Assembly: GCF_037646705.1 (NCBI RefSeq)
Contig: NZ_JBBHER010000001.1
Coordinates: 1 to 64,000 of the forward strand
Length of the DNA stretch: 64,000 nucleotides
Reading direction: 5' to 3'
Source of the DNA: Pikeienuella litoralis
Lineage (GTDB): Bacteria; Pseudomonadota; Alphaproteobacteria; Rhodobacterales; Rhodobacteraceae
A program made the position numbers and the translations under genes. The notes beneath the pieces were generated by a model. The model worked only from the letters and a program-made list of their open reading frames with translations. It ran no database searches and had not been told where the DNA came from. Positions 42,526-51,121 of the stretch are shown in pieces; position 1 is the stretch's first letter, and every line of letters begins with the position of its first letter.

Positions 42526-43503
42526 ATGATGACCAGCCCAGAGTCCGCGTTCGCCGCTCGCACCCAGATCTGGCGGGCTCAAGATATCTCCGTCGCCGCG
42601 GCGGCGTTGCGGCGGGGCGCGCTCGTCGCCTTTCCGACCGAGACCGTCTACGGCCTCGGCGGAGACGGCGGGTCCGACGAGGCGGTCGCGGCGATCTACG
42701 CGGCCAAGGGGCGGCCGGGATACAATCCGCTGATCCTGCATGTGAACGGGGTCGAAGCGGCGCTGGCTCTGGCCGATCTCGGCTCCGGCGCGCGGCTGCT
42801 GGCGGAGCGGTTCTGGCCCGGCCCGCTGACGCTGGTGGCGCGCGCGCGGCCGGGCGCGCGCATCTCGGCGCTGGCGCGCGCGGGGCTGCCCACCGTCGCG
42901 CTCCGGGCGCCGGCGCATCCCCTGGCGCGGGCGCTTCTCGACGCTTTCGGCGGGCCGCTCGCCGGGCCTTCGGCCAATCCTTCGGGGCGGATCAGCCCGA
43001 CCACCGCGGCGCATGTGCTCGCCGGGCTCGACGGGCGGATCGCCGGGGTTCTTGACGGCGGGGCGTGTCCGGTCGGCGTCGAGAGCACGATCGTCGGCTT
43101 CGATGACGATGCGCCGGTTCTGCTCCGCCCCGGGGGGCTGGCGGCGGAGGAGATCGAGGCGGCGCTCGGCCGCCCGCTCGGCCGGCCCGGGCCGGAGATC
43201 GCCTCTCCGGGACAGTTGGCCAGCCATTACGCGCCAAGGGCGCCGGTCCGGCTCGATGCGGCGGCGCCGCGCCCGGGCGAGGCTTTGCTCGGCTTCGGCG
43301 GCGCGGCTGGGGCCGCGCTCGATCTTTCGCCATCGGGCGATCTGGGGGAGGCGGCGGCCAACCTCTTTGCGATGCTGCGCGAGCTGGACCAATCCGCCGC
43401 GGCCATCGCCGTCTCGCCAATCCCCGGGCACGGGCTCGGCCGGGCGATCAACGACAGATTGCGCCGCGCCGCCGCGCCGCGGCCGGAAGGAGACGCGCCA
43501 TGA
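42526..43503 (+). CDS. tsaC: L-threonylcarbamoyladenylate synthase, Sua5 type
   Basis: A 325-residue YrdC/Sua5 enzyme that makes threonylcarbamoyl-AMP from Thr, bicarbonate and ATP for the t6A37 modification of ANN-decoding tRNAs. FPTETVYGLGGD, AAKGRPGYNPLILH and the SANPSG loop form the YrdC active site. The linker SPGQLASHYAPRAPV leads into the C-terminal Sua5 domain, so this is the long form. A second ATG one codon later is equally possible. It overlaps the next gene by ATGA. Confidence 0.94.
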   Translation: MMTSPESAFAARTQIWRAQDISVAAAALRRGALVAFPTETVYGLGGDGGSDEAVAAIYAAKGRPGYNPLILHVNGVEAALALADLGSGARLLAERFWPGPLTLVARARPGARISALARAGLPTVALRAPAHPLARALLDAFGGPLAGPSANPSGRISPTTAAHVLAGLDGRIAGVLDGGACPVGVESTIVGFDDDAPVLLRPGGLAAEEIEAALGRPLGRPGPEIASPGQLASHYAPRAPVRLDAAAPRPGEALLGFGGAAGAALDLSPSGDLGEAAANLFAMLRELDQSAAAIAVSPIPGHGLGRAINDRLRRAAAPRPEGDAP

Positions 43504-44918
43504 CGCTCAGACCCGCAACCGAAGATCTTCTCGCCGGCCTGCGTGAGCTGCTCGGCCCGAAGGGCTGGCGCGCGCCGGGGGACGCGCCGGAGATTTTCGC
43601 CGAGGACCGGGACCGCGTCACCGGGCGCGGCGCCTTTGTCGCGCGGCCGGCCGCCACCGCCGAGGTCGCCGAGCTGGTCCGCCGCTGCGCCGCGGCGCAG
43701 GTTCCGATCGTTCCGGTCTCCGGCGGCACCGGGCTGGTCTGCGGGCATGTGATGGTGGCCGATCCCCCGCCGATCATGCTTTCTCTTCAGAGGATGGACC
43801 GGATCCGCGTGATCGATGTCGCCGACAACGCGCTGATCGCGGAGGCGGGCGCGATCCTGAAAGACATCCAGACGGCGGCGGCGGAGGTGGATCGGCTCTT
43901 TCCGCTCTCGCTGGCGTCGGAAGGTTCATGCCGGATCGGCGGCAACCTCTCGACCAATGCGGGCGGCGTGAACACGCTTCGCTACGGCAACGCGCGCGAT
44001 CTCTGCCTCGGGGTCGAGGCGGTGCTGCCGGACGGGACCGTCTTCAACGGGCTGAAGCGGCTCCGGAAGGACAATATGGGCTATGATCTCCGGCATCTCC
44101 TGATCGGCGCGGAAGGCACGCTCGGCGTCATCACGGCGGCGGCGCTGAAGCTTTCTCCGCGCCCGGTCGAGACCGCGACGGCGTGGCTCGCGGTTCCGGA
44201 CGCGAAGGCGGCGGTCGATCTCCTGCATTTCCTGCGCCCGCGCGTCGGCGACGTGATCTCCGCGTTCGAGCTGGTGGATGTGGTGGGGTTCGACTTTCTC
44301 ACCGAGGCGGGAATGGGCCGGCCGGCGCCGCTGAATCCGATGCCGAAATGGTCGGTGCTGATCGAGTGCGGCGGCCGGCCCGGCGTCGGCGCGGCGCTGG
44401 AGACGGCGCTCATGGCGGCGCTCGAGGCGGGCCTGGTGGAAGACGCCGCGGTGGCGCAATCGGGCGCGCAGGCCGCCGATTTCTGGACCATCCGGGAGAC
44501 GATCCCGGTGGCGAACCGCGCGGTCGGCGCGGTCTCCAGCCACGATATTTCGGTGCCGGTCGCGCGGTTGCCGGATTTCATCACCCGCGCGACGGCGGCG
44601 ATCGCCGAATTCGACCCGGAGCTCCGGGTGAACTGTTTCGGCCATGTCGGCGACGGCAACCTGCACTTCAACGTCTACCCGCCGCAAGGACGCGTAAAGG
44701 CGGATTACGCCAACCAGAGCGCGGCCGTGAAGCACATCGTTCACGACCTGACGCATGCGACCGAAGGTTCGGTCGGCGCCGAGCATGGCGTCGGGCGGAC
44801 CAAGGTCGGGGATCTGGTCGAATATGGCGATCCGGGCCTTCTCATGGCGATGCGCGCGATCAAGTCGGCGCTGGACCCGAACGGAATCATGAATCCGGGC
44901 GCCGTGCTGGCGGCCTGA
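43500..44918 (+). CDS. FAD-binding D-2-hydroxyacid dehydrogenase (GlcD/D2HGDH-like)
   Basis: A 472-residue VAO-type flavoprotein. The PP-loop VPVSGGTGLVCG and GGNLSTNAGGVNTLRYGNAR bind FAD. The C-terminal cap has NCFGHVGDGNLHFNVYPP, metal or substrate His residues typical of D-lactate and D-2-hydroxyglutarate dehydrogenases, and GAEHGVGRTK. It oxidises a D-2-hydroxy acid. Its translational coupling to tsaC is seen in other genomes of this group and need not mean a shared pathway. The substrate is probably D-2-hydroxyglutarate or D-lactate. Confidence 0.9.
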   Translation: MTLRPATEDLLAGLRELLGPKGWRAPGDAPEIFAEDRDRVTGRGAFVARPAATAEVAELVRRCAAAQVPIVPVSGGTGLVCGHVMVADPPPIMLSLQRMDRIRVIDVADNALIAEAGAILKDIQTAAAEVDRLFPLSLASEGSCRIGGNLSTNAGGVNTLRYGNARDLCLGVEAVLPDGTVFNGLKRLRKDNMGYDLRHLLIGAEGTLGVITAAALKLSPRPVETATAWLAVPDAKAAVDLLHFLRPRVGDVISAFELVDVVGFDFLTEAGMGRPAPLNPMPKWSVLIECGGRPGVGAALETALMAALEAGLVEDAAVAQSGAQAADFWTIRETIPVANRAVGAVSSHDISVPVARLPDFITRATAAIAEFDPELRVNCFGHVGDGNLHFNVYPPQGRVKADYANQSAAVKHIVHDLTHATEGSVGAEHGVGRTKVGDLVEYGDPGLLMAMRAIKSALDPNGIMNPGAVLAA

Positions 44919-44940
44919 CGGGGGCGGCCGGGCGCCCGTC

Positions 44941-46617
44941 TCAGGCCGCCTGGCTCCGCGCCGCGCGCCGGCGCCCCTCGGTCGCCACGGCGACGAGCGC
45001 GGGCGAGGCTCTGGGGTCGAGCCGGGAGAGCGCGGCGGCGTAGGCGGCGCGCGCCTCCGCGCGGCTCTGCGCGCCGGCGGCGCCGGGCTCCGCCGCCGCC
45101 TCCAGCGCCTGGCCGAGCGTGACCTGGAACGCGGCCAGACGGGTCGGACCGAGCACGGCGAGCCCCGGCGCCGTCGCCTGGCGGCAGAGCTTCACCGCGT
45201 CGGCCGCCGCTTCGGCGGCGCCGGCCCCATCGGTCGCGGCCGCCTCCGCCAGGCGCGCGCCGATCAGCGCGGAGATGCTCGCCGCCCAGCCGTCGACGCC
45301 GGCCTCCAGCGGGCGCGCCGCCAGCGCCGCCCGCGCCATGGCGGCGGCTTCATGCGCGAAGCGGGCCGCGGTCGACCGATCCGCGAGCGCCGCGAGATCG
45401 GTCAACGCGCGGGAGAGGTTGGTGCGAATCGCGGCGCGGCGCGGATCTTCCGCCGCGCCTTCGCCGCCAAGCGCGCTCAGCGCCTCGCGATACGCCAGGA
45501 CCGCCTTGACCAGAAGCGCGCCGCCGCCGCCCGCGGCCGCCTGCGCCCGGAACGCGTTGCCGAGATTGTTTCGCGCCGCGGCCCAATGCTCCGGCGTCGC
45601 ATCGCGGCTGTAGACGCTGAGCGCGGCCTCGCCCGCCGCGGCGGCCTCGTCCAGGATTCGCGTCCGCGCCCGCCGCGCCTTGCCGCTGGCCGCCGCGCCG
45701 AGCGCGAGGCTGAGTTCCGCCTGCGCCTGCGCCCAGTCGCCGGGCCGCGCGCCGCGCGAGCGGACCGAGAGCGCGGCGCGATACGCCTCCGCCGCTTCGG
45801 CGAACAGCGCCGCCGCCGCCGCGCCGCGCTTCCGGCGCGAGAGATTGCCGAGCGCGGTCGCCAGATTGCCCTGCGCCGCGCCCCAGCGGCGGGGCTGTTT
45901 CGCGCGGCTGTAGACCTTCAGCGCCGATCGATAGGCGGCGATCGCCTCTCGCAGAAGCGCCGGAGCCGCGTCTCCGCCCTTTCTCAGCGCGAGGTCATGC
46001 AGCGTGTTGCCGAGATTGTTCTGGGTCATCGCCCATTTTTCGGGATGTCTCTCGCGCCGCCAGTAATTGAGATTTCGGCGGAAGAGCCGCGCCGCCGCCT
46101 CTTCGCCTTCGACGCCGAAGATCCGGCCATGCCGATGCAGCGCGCCGGCCGACGCGTTCCGCAATTCCGCCGCGGCTTCCGGGGTGTAGGGGTCGAGAAA
46201 ACCGGCCGCCGTCTCGTAATGCCGCTCCGCGCGCTCCGGCTCGCAGGCGAGAAGCGCGACATCCGCGCGCTCCTTGCGGGTCTGGATCCGCGCCGCTCCG
46301 CCATGGGCGATCGCCTCCGCCTTCGTCAGCAATCCGTCGCATTCGACGAAGGCGGCCCGGTCCACCGCCGCTTGCGCCGCGAGCATGAGCGGGCGGAGCG
46401 AGGCGCGCTCCTGGCCGAGCGCGGCGAGTCGGATGCGGACGTTGTGATATTCCGTGGTCTTGAGGCGCCGCGCCGCGCTCCGCGCGGCCTCGTCGTCGAG
46501 GGGGAACAGGCGCAGCGCATGCTCGATCACCGCCGAGGGCGGCGCGAGAGAGGCGGAGGGCGGCGCCGCGGCATGTCCGGGCTCGGTGTCGGAATTCAAG
46601 GAGGCACGCATAACCAT
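44941..46617 (-). CDS. Tetratricopeptide-repeat protein of unknown function
   Basis: A 558-residue alpha-helical protein. At about residues 170-370 it shows at least four repeats built on the pattern SR..P..WA.AQ.NLG.AL, spaced by roughly 50-60 residues, a TPR type often found beside CHAT or NACHT domains in signalling proteins. No such effector domain is present, nor a signal peptide. The start is uncertain: ATG 46617 and ATG 46611 are both close behind a weak GTGAG. It is transcribed after recO, with a gap of about 90 bp. Confidence 0.75.
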   Translation of the reverse strand: MVMRASLNSDTEPGHAAAPPSASLAPPSAVIEHALRLFPLDDEAARSAARRLKTTEYHNVRIRLAALGQERASLRPLMLAAQAAVDRAAFVECDGLLTKAEAIAHGGAARIQTRKERADVALLACEPERAERHYETAAGFLDPYTPEAAAELRNASAGALHRHGRIFGVEGEEAAARLFRRNLNYWRRERHPEKWAMTQNNLGNTLHDLALRKGGDAAPALLREAIAAYRSALKVYSRAKQPRRWGAAQGNLATALGNLSRRKRGAAAAALFAEAAEAYRAALSVRSRGARPGDWAQAQAELSLALGAAASGKARRARTRILDEAAAAGEAALSVYSRDATPEHWAAARNNLGNAFRAQAAAGGGGALLVKAVLAYREALSALGGEGAAEDPRRAAIRTNLSRALTDLAALADRSTAARFAHEAAAMARAALAARPLEAGVDGWAASISALIGARLAEAAATDGAGAAEAAADAVKLCRQATAPGLAVLGPTRLAAFQVTLGQALEAAAEPGAAGAQSRAEARAAYAAALSRLDPRASPALVAVATEGRRRAARSQAA

Positions 46618-46704
46618 ACTCACGGTGATAGACGAACGGGACACATGCCCCAGTTTCGGCCTTCGTCCGCTTTTGAGCCACCGGATTTCCTGCGGTATTC
46701 GTCT

Positions 46705-47439
46705 CTAATCGCTGCGATCCCGCCGGCGGAGAAGCCGCTCGACGAGCCGATCCCGGGCGGCCGGCGGCGCGGAGGCGCCGAATGCGGGGGCGACCCATCG
46801 GCGGAGGAAGTGCCCGGTCAGCGCCAGCCCCTCGGCCAGCCCGGCGGCGTCGGCCGCGCCGCCGGTGAAGAAGGCCGGAAGCGCGAGAAGCTTCGGCGCG
46901 TAGGGCGCGCCGGCCGCGGCGCTGATCGCGCGCCCGGTGCGTGGGGAGACCCAGACCAGATCCTCCGTCGCTCCGGTCGCGGCGCAGACGGAGAGATCCA
47001 GCGGATAGCCGATCTCGGCCAGCAGCATGACCTCCCAGCCGACATAGCCGGCGGGCCAGTCCGCGTCGCTGCAGATCCGATCCAAGAGGCCGGTGGTGGC
47101 GGCGTAGAGCGCGGGGTGGGGCTCGCGCTCGGCGAGATAGGCGCAAAGAAGCGCCGCGATCGCCGCCAGAGCCGCCAGCGCGTCGCCCGAGGCCATCAGC
47201 CCCGCCGCGCGCGAGCGCGCCAGCTCCACCCGATAGGCGCCGAGATGCGCGTCGAGCCGAGCGCGCCACTCAAGACTGAGCTGGGCGCCGGGCTGCAGAA
47301 GCGGGGCCATGCGCCGGGAGGCGCCGCCCCTGACGATCCCGGCGTGCCGGCCGTGGTCGCGGGTCATCACGTCGAGGATCGCCGCGTCCTCCCCGTGGCG
47401 CCGAACGGTCAGGAGGACGCCTTCGTCCCGCCATTCCAT
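46705..47439 (-). CDS. recO: DNA repair protein RecO
   Basis: A 244-residue recombination mediator that loads RecA onto SSB-covered DNA in the RecFOR pathway. The N-terminal OB fold reads EWRDEGVLLTVRRHGEDAAI with a following RGGASRR basic loop. The helical C-terminal domain starts near GWEVMLLAEIGYPLDLSVC. The zinc-finger Cys set of some RecO proteins is incomplete. It is close behind the PaaI gene (3 bp) and belongs to the lepB-rnc-era unit, as is common in alphaproteobacteria. Confidence 0.92.
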   Translation of the reverse strand: MEWRDEGVLLTVRRHGEDAAILDVMTRDHGRHAGIVRGGASRRMAPLLQPGAQLSLEWRARLDAHLGAYRVELARSRAAGLMASGDALAALAAIAALLCAYLAEREPHPALYAATTGLLDRICSDADWPAGYVGWEVMLLAEIGYPLDLSVCAATGATEDLVWVSPRTGRAISAAAGAPYAPKLLALPAFFTGGAADAAGLAEGLALTGHFLRRWVAPAFGASAPPAARDRLVERLLRRRDRSD

Positions 47440-47442
47440 CCG

Positions 47443-47868
47443 TCAGCCTTTCGGCCGGAGGATCATCTGCGTGCAGCGGAAATGCGCCATCGCCCGCCCG
47501 GTTCCGGCCGAGGAGACAACCGCGTCCCAGACCTGCGTCGCGCCGCCGAGATGGACCGGCGTCGCCGAGCAGGCGACGATCCCCTCGCGCGCGGTCGAGA
47601 GGAAATTCGAGGAGAGATTGATGGTGGTGAACCCCGTCGCTCCTTCGGGCAGGGTCTTCAGCGCGCCGTAGCCGCAGCAGCTGTCGGCGAGAGTGACGAC
47701 GACGCCGGCGTGAAGATAGCCGTTCCCGGCGAGGAGCGCGGGGCGGATCTCGAGCTCCGCCGTCACCTCATCCGCTTCGACCCGGGTGAGCCGAAGGCCG
47801 AGCTCTCCGGGAAAGAAACCCGGGATGCGGGCGTTCCACTCGGCCAGGGTTTTCGGCGTCTCGCGCAT
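47443..47868 (-). CDS. PaaI-family hotdog thioesterase
   Basis: A 141-residue hotdog protein with NGYLHAGVVVTLADSCCGYGA, the HGG-type active-site helix of PaaI thioesterases in which Asp acts on the thioester. TTINLSSNFLSTAREG and HFRCTQMILRPKG follow as expected. The substrate acyl-CoA is unknown. It sits between DUF1491 and recO in one strand run. Confidence 0.88.
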   Translation of the reverse strand: MRETPKTLAEWNARIPGFFPGELGLRLTRVEADEVTAELEIRPALLAGNGYLHAGVVVTLADSCCGYGALKTLPEGATGFTTINLSSNFLSTAREGIVACSATPVHLGGATQVWDAVVSSAGTGRAMAHFRCTQMILRPKG

Positions 47869-47910
47869 GTCGTCGGCCTCCTTGCGGTCAAGTCTACGCG
47901 CGCCGCCGCG

Positions 47911-48243
47911 TCAGTCGAGCCCCTCTTCATCGAGCAGCGTGCGCCCTTTCGGGTCCTCGATCTCGACGATCCAGAGATCGGGGTCGAACCGGCGCTGGCG
48001 GGCGAGGGCTTCGTCCGCCTCGGTCTCGGGCGCCGCTTCGGCGAGGGGCGCCCAGACCCGCTCCCCGTCCGCGCCGTAGGCCCGGGTGAAGACGGAGGCG
48101 CGGCCATCCATCGTCGCCACCTTCACCGCGACGGCGCCGGCGGTCTTGTCGCCCTTCGCGGTGAGGTAGGCCGGGATCGCCGCCTGCTCCAGCCGCGCAA
48201 GATAGGCTGCGACCCAGAATTCTGCGGTGAGGCGTGGCCTCAC
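47911..48243 (-). CDS. DUF1491 family protein
   Basis: A 110-residue protein with the family features LTAEFWVAAYLARLEQAAIP, a KGDKTAGAVAVKV strand and the C-terminal DPDLWIVEIEDPKGRTLLDE. The function is unknown; the family is almost confined to alphaproteobacteria and often follows era, as here. Its ATG overlaps the era stop (ATGA). Confidence 0.88.
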   Translation of the reverse strand: MRPRLTAEFWVAAYLARLEQAAIPAYLTAKGDKTAGAVAVKVATMDGRASVFTRAYGADGERVWAPLAEAAPETEADEALARQRRFDPDLWIVEIEDPKGRTLLDEEGLD

Positions 48244-49187
48244 TCGTCGTTCCCGGATGAAAAATCGAGTCCGATCGCGTCGAACCGCTCCTTCTCGTCG
48301 AGCCAGCCGGGCCGCGCCTTCACTTCGAGGAACAGATGCGCGCGCCGCCCGAGCAGCTCCTCGATGTCTTTGCGCGCTTCGGCGCCGATGGCCTTGATCG
48401 TCTCGCCGCGCTTGCCGAGGACGATGCCCTTGTGGCCGTCGCGGATCACATAGATCACCTGAACGATCCGGGCGGAGCCGTCCTTCAGTTCGGTCCAGCT
48501 CTCGGTCTCGACCGTCAACTGGTAGGGCAGTTCCTGATGCAGGCGGAGCGTCAGCTTCTCGCGGGTGATCTCGGCCGCGATCATGCGTTGCGGCAGATCG
48601 GAGATCTCATCCTCGGGATAGAGGAACGGCCCTTCCGGCATCTCCCCCGCCAGCCAGCTTCGCAGCGCCTCGACGCCGTGGCCGCGCGAGGCGGAGATCA
48701 TGAACGTGGCCTGGAACGGGCGCTTCGCGTTCAGCGCCTCCGTCAGTTGCAGAAGCACCGGCGGCTTCACCCGGTCGATCTTGTTGATGACCAGCGCGAC
48801 GCGCGCCTCGGGCCGGTTCGAGAGAATGTCGATGATCGCCTCGACGCCTTCGGTCAGCCCCCGGTGCGCCTCGACCAGCAGACAGACGACATCGGCGTCC
48901 TCGGCGCCCGCCCAGGCCGCCGCGACCATCGCCCGGTCGAGCCGCCGCCGCGGCCGGAAGAGGCCGGGCGTGTCGATGAAGACGATCTGCGCGCGCCCGC
49001 CGCCGGCGGAATCGGGCGCATCCGCCATCGCGACGCCCCGGATCCGGGAGCGCGTGGTCTGGACCTTGTGGGTGACGATCGCGATCTTCGCGCCGACCAT
49101 CCGGTTCAGCAGCGTCGATTTTCCCGCGTTCGGCTCACCGATCAGCGCGACGAATCCGGCGCGGGTGGATGGCTCTGCCTCAGTCAT
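48240..49187 (-). CDS. era: GTPase Era
   Basis: A 315-residue GTPase needed for 30S subunit assembly, binding the 3' end of 16S rRNA. G1 is GEPNAGKST (about 17-25), G3 is DTPGL, and G4 is NKID. The C-terminal KH domain contains VIYVIRDGHKGIVLGKRGE. It overlaps rnc by 8 bp and is followed by DUF1491. The length is as in other alphaproteobacteria. Confidence 0.97.
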   Translation of the reverse strand: MTEAEPSTRAGFVALIGEPNAGKSTLLNRMVGAKIAIVTHKVQTTRSRIRGVAMADAPDSAGGGRAQIVFIDTPGLFRPRRRLDRAMVAAAWAGAEDADVVCLLVEAHRGLTEGVEAIIDILSNRPEARVALVINKIDRVKPPVLLQLTEALNAKRPFQATFMISASRGHGVEALRSWLAGEMPEGPFLYPEDEISDLPQRMIAAEITREKLTLRLHQELPYQLTVETESWTELKDGSARIVQVIYVIRDGHKGIVLGKRGETIKAIGAEARKDIEELLGRRAHLFLEVKARPGWLDEKERFDAIGLDFSSGNDE

Positions 49188-49866
49188 CGATCTCTCCGAT
49201 CAGATGGAGGAGCCTTGAAGCCGCCTCCTGTTCCGCGCCGCGTTTCGAGGTCCCCTGCGCGCTGGCGGCGGCGCCGTTCTCCAACGTCGCCTCCACCGTG
49301 AAGAGCGGCGCGTGATCCGGGCCGTCCCGCCCCTTCACCTCGTAGCGCGGCGGGCGCATCGCGCGGCTCTGGGCCCATTCCTGCAACCAGGTCTTCGGGT
49401 CGCGGGGGGCTTCGTCTCCCTGCGTCTCGATCCGCGCCTTCCAATGGCGGAGAATCATCTTTTGCGCCGCCGGCAGCCCGCCATCAAGATAAACCGCCGC
49501 GATCACCGCCTCCATCGCGTCGCCGAGGATCGCGGTCTTCCGGCGCACGCCGCCGCGGTTCTCGGACTTGCCGAGCCGCAACCAGCCGTCGACGCCGATC
49601 TCGCGGGCGATGGCCGCGCAGGTCTCTTTCCGCACCAGCTCGTTGAACCGGGGCGCCAGTTCGCCCTCCGCCGCGTTCGGGTAGCGCGCGGCCAGCGCGT
49701 CCGCGATCACGAGCCCGAGCACCCGGTCGCCGAGAAACTCCAGCCGCTGGTTGTGCGGGCGGGCGGGGCTGGCCGCGGAGGAATGGGTCAGCGCCTCATC
49801 CAGCACCGCAAGGTTCGAGAACCGATGGCCGAGGCGCGATTCGGCCGTATCAGCGTCGACGGCCAT
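49180..49866 (-). CDS. rnc: Ribonuclease III
   Basis: A 228-residue double-strand-specific RNase that matures rRNA precursors and some mRNAs. The catalytic helix RLEFLGDRVLGLVIAD has Glu43 and Asp47, with a second acidic pair in GDAMEAVIAAVYLDGG. A dsRNA-binding domain is C-terminal from PKTWLQEWAQ. It starts six bases after the lepB stop and overlaps era by 8 bp. Confidence 0.97.
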   Translation of the reverse strand: MAVDADTAESRLGHRFSNLAVLDEALTHSSAASPARPHNQRLEFLGDRVLGLVIADALAARYPNAAEGELAPRFNELVRKETCAAIAREIGVDGWLRLGKSENRGGVRRKTAILGDAMEAVIAAVYLDGGLPAAQKMILRHWKARIETQGDEAPRDPKTWLQEWAQSRAMRPPRYEVKGRDGPDHAPLFTVEATLENGAAASAQGTSKRGAEQEAASRLLHLIGEIDD

Positions 49867-49872
49867 GCGCCG

Positions 49873-50643
49873 TCACCTGATGATGGTCAGGAACCGGCCC
49901 CAGCGCCAGTTCCAGATCTCGTAGAACGGCCCGTCGGAGGACAGCGCGATCAACTCCGCTCTCCCGACAAGATTTTCGTACGGCACGAAGCCGACGCCGA
50001 GGCGGCTGTCGTTCGAATTGTCCCGATTGTCGCCCATGAAGAAATACTCGCCTTCGGGCACGGTGAAGACGCGGGTGTTGTCGGTGCCCTGCGAGAGGTT
50101 CCCGTCCGCGTTCAGGATGACATGCTCGCGGCCGTTCGGCAGAGTCTCGACCCAGATTTCCTTCACGCATTTGATCTCGCCGTCGATCATCGGCTTGTCG
50201 ATGCAGCGGGTGCGCATCGGGTCGATATCCTCGACGAAGAATCCGTCCTGGCGCATGCCGACCGGCTCGCCGTTGATGTGCAGGACGCCGCCCTGCATCT
50301 GCACCGTGTCGCCGGGAAGGCCGACCAGCCGCTTGATGAAGTCCTCTCCCGAGCGCGGATGCTTGAAGACGATCACGTCGCCGCGCTCCGGCTCGCCGCC
50401 GAAAATGCGGCCGTCGAACGGGCCAAGTGACCATGGGAAGGAGTACTTCGAATAGCCGTAGGCGTATTTCGAAATGAAGAGGTAGTCGCCGATCAGAAGC
50501 GTCGATTTCATCGATCCCGACGGGATCCAGAACGGCTGAAACAGGAAGGTGCGGAAAACCAGCGCGATCAGAATCGCCCAGAATATGGTGCGGATCGTCT
50601 CTCCGATTCCGTCTTTTCGTTTTCCGTGTTTCGATCTGGCCAT
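49873..50643 (-). CDS. lepB: Signal peptidase I
   Basis: A 256-residue membrane protease that cleaves Sec and Tat signal peptides. One N-terminal helix (about 18-35) precedes the nucleophile Ser44 in WIPSGSMKSTL. The general base Lys is in EDFIKRLVGLPGD, and the late motif is FMGDNRDNSNDSR. The ATG at 50643 is chosen over an upstream in-frame start because GGAG is six bases before it. It lies between acpS and rnc. Confidence 0.96.
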   Translation of the reverse strand: MARSKHGKRKDGIGETIRTIFWAILIALVFRTFLFQPFWIPSGSMKSTLLIGDYLFISKYAYGYSKYSFPWSLGPFDGRIFGGEPERGDVIVFKHPRSGEDFIKRLVGLPGDTVQMQGGVLHINGEPVGMRQDGFFVEDIDPMRTRCIDKPMIDGEIKCVKEIWVETLPNGREHVILNADGNLSQGTDNTRVFTVPEGEYFFMGDNRDNSNDSRLGVGFVPYENLVGRAELIALSSDGPFYEIWNWRWGRFLTIIR

Positions 50644-50713
50644 CTGCCGCTCCGGCTGTGAGGCGTTGCTTGTGGCGGGGCGGCGGAGGCGTGTCAATAT
50701 CGCGGGTCCGCGC

Positions 50714-51121
50714 TCAATCGGGCTGAATCTGCAGCGCTTCGATCACCACGAACGCCTGCGCATAGGGGGGATCGTCGGTGATGGTGACGTGGATCGCCGC
50801 CCTGTGCATCGGCGGAAGCAGCTCCGCGAGCCGGGCCGCGGCGCCGCCGGTCAGCGCCATGGTCGGCTGGCCGGACGGCAGGTTGACGACGCCCATCTCC
50901 ACCCATGCGACCCCCATGCGGAGCCCGGTGCCGAGCGCCTTGGAGCACGCCTCCTTCGCCGCCCAGCGTTTGGCGTAGCTGGCGGCGCGGGCGCGGCGTT
51001 TCTCCGATTTCGCCTGCTCGACCGTGGTGAAGACGCGTTTGACGAACCGGTCCCCGAACCGCTCCAGCGTGCTCTCGATCCGCCGTATGTCGGCCAGGTC
51101 GGATCCGATGCCGATGATCAT
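50714..51121 (-). CDS. acpS: Holo-[acyl-carrier-protein] synthase AcpS
   Basis: A 135-residue phosphopantetheinyl transferase that converts apo-ACP to holo-ACP from CoA. It starts MIIGIGSDLADIRRIE with metal-binding Asp8; the second motif RWAAKEACSKALGTG contains the conserved Glu and Lys. Its ATG overlaps the stop of the LysE-type gene (ATGA). The frame is open upstream, but that portion is the antisense-free extension inside the neighbouring gene and is rejected. Confidence 0.95.
   Translation of the reverse strand: MIIGIGSDLADIRRIESTLERFGDRFVKRVFTTVEQAKSEKRRARAASYAKRWAAKEACSKALGTGLRMGVAWVEMGVVNLPSGQPTMALTGGAAARLAELLPPMHRAAIHVTITDDPPYAQAFVVIEALQIQPD

Noticed and set aside
45352..48453. A plus-strand open frame of about 1030 codons antisense to the TPR gene, recO, PaaI, DUF1491 and era
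   Set aside because: Composition is typical of shadow frames, and all genes on the other strand are recognisable.
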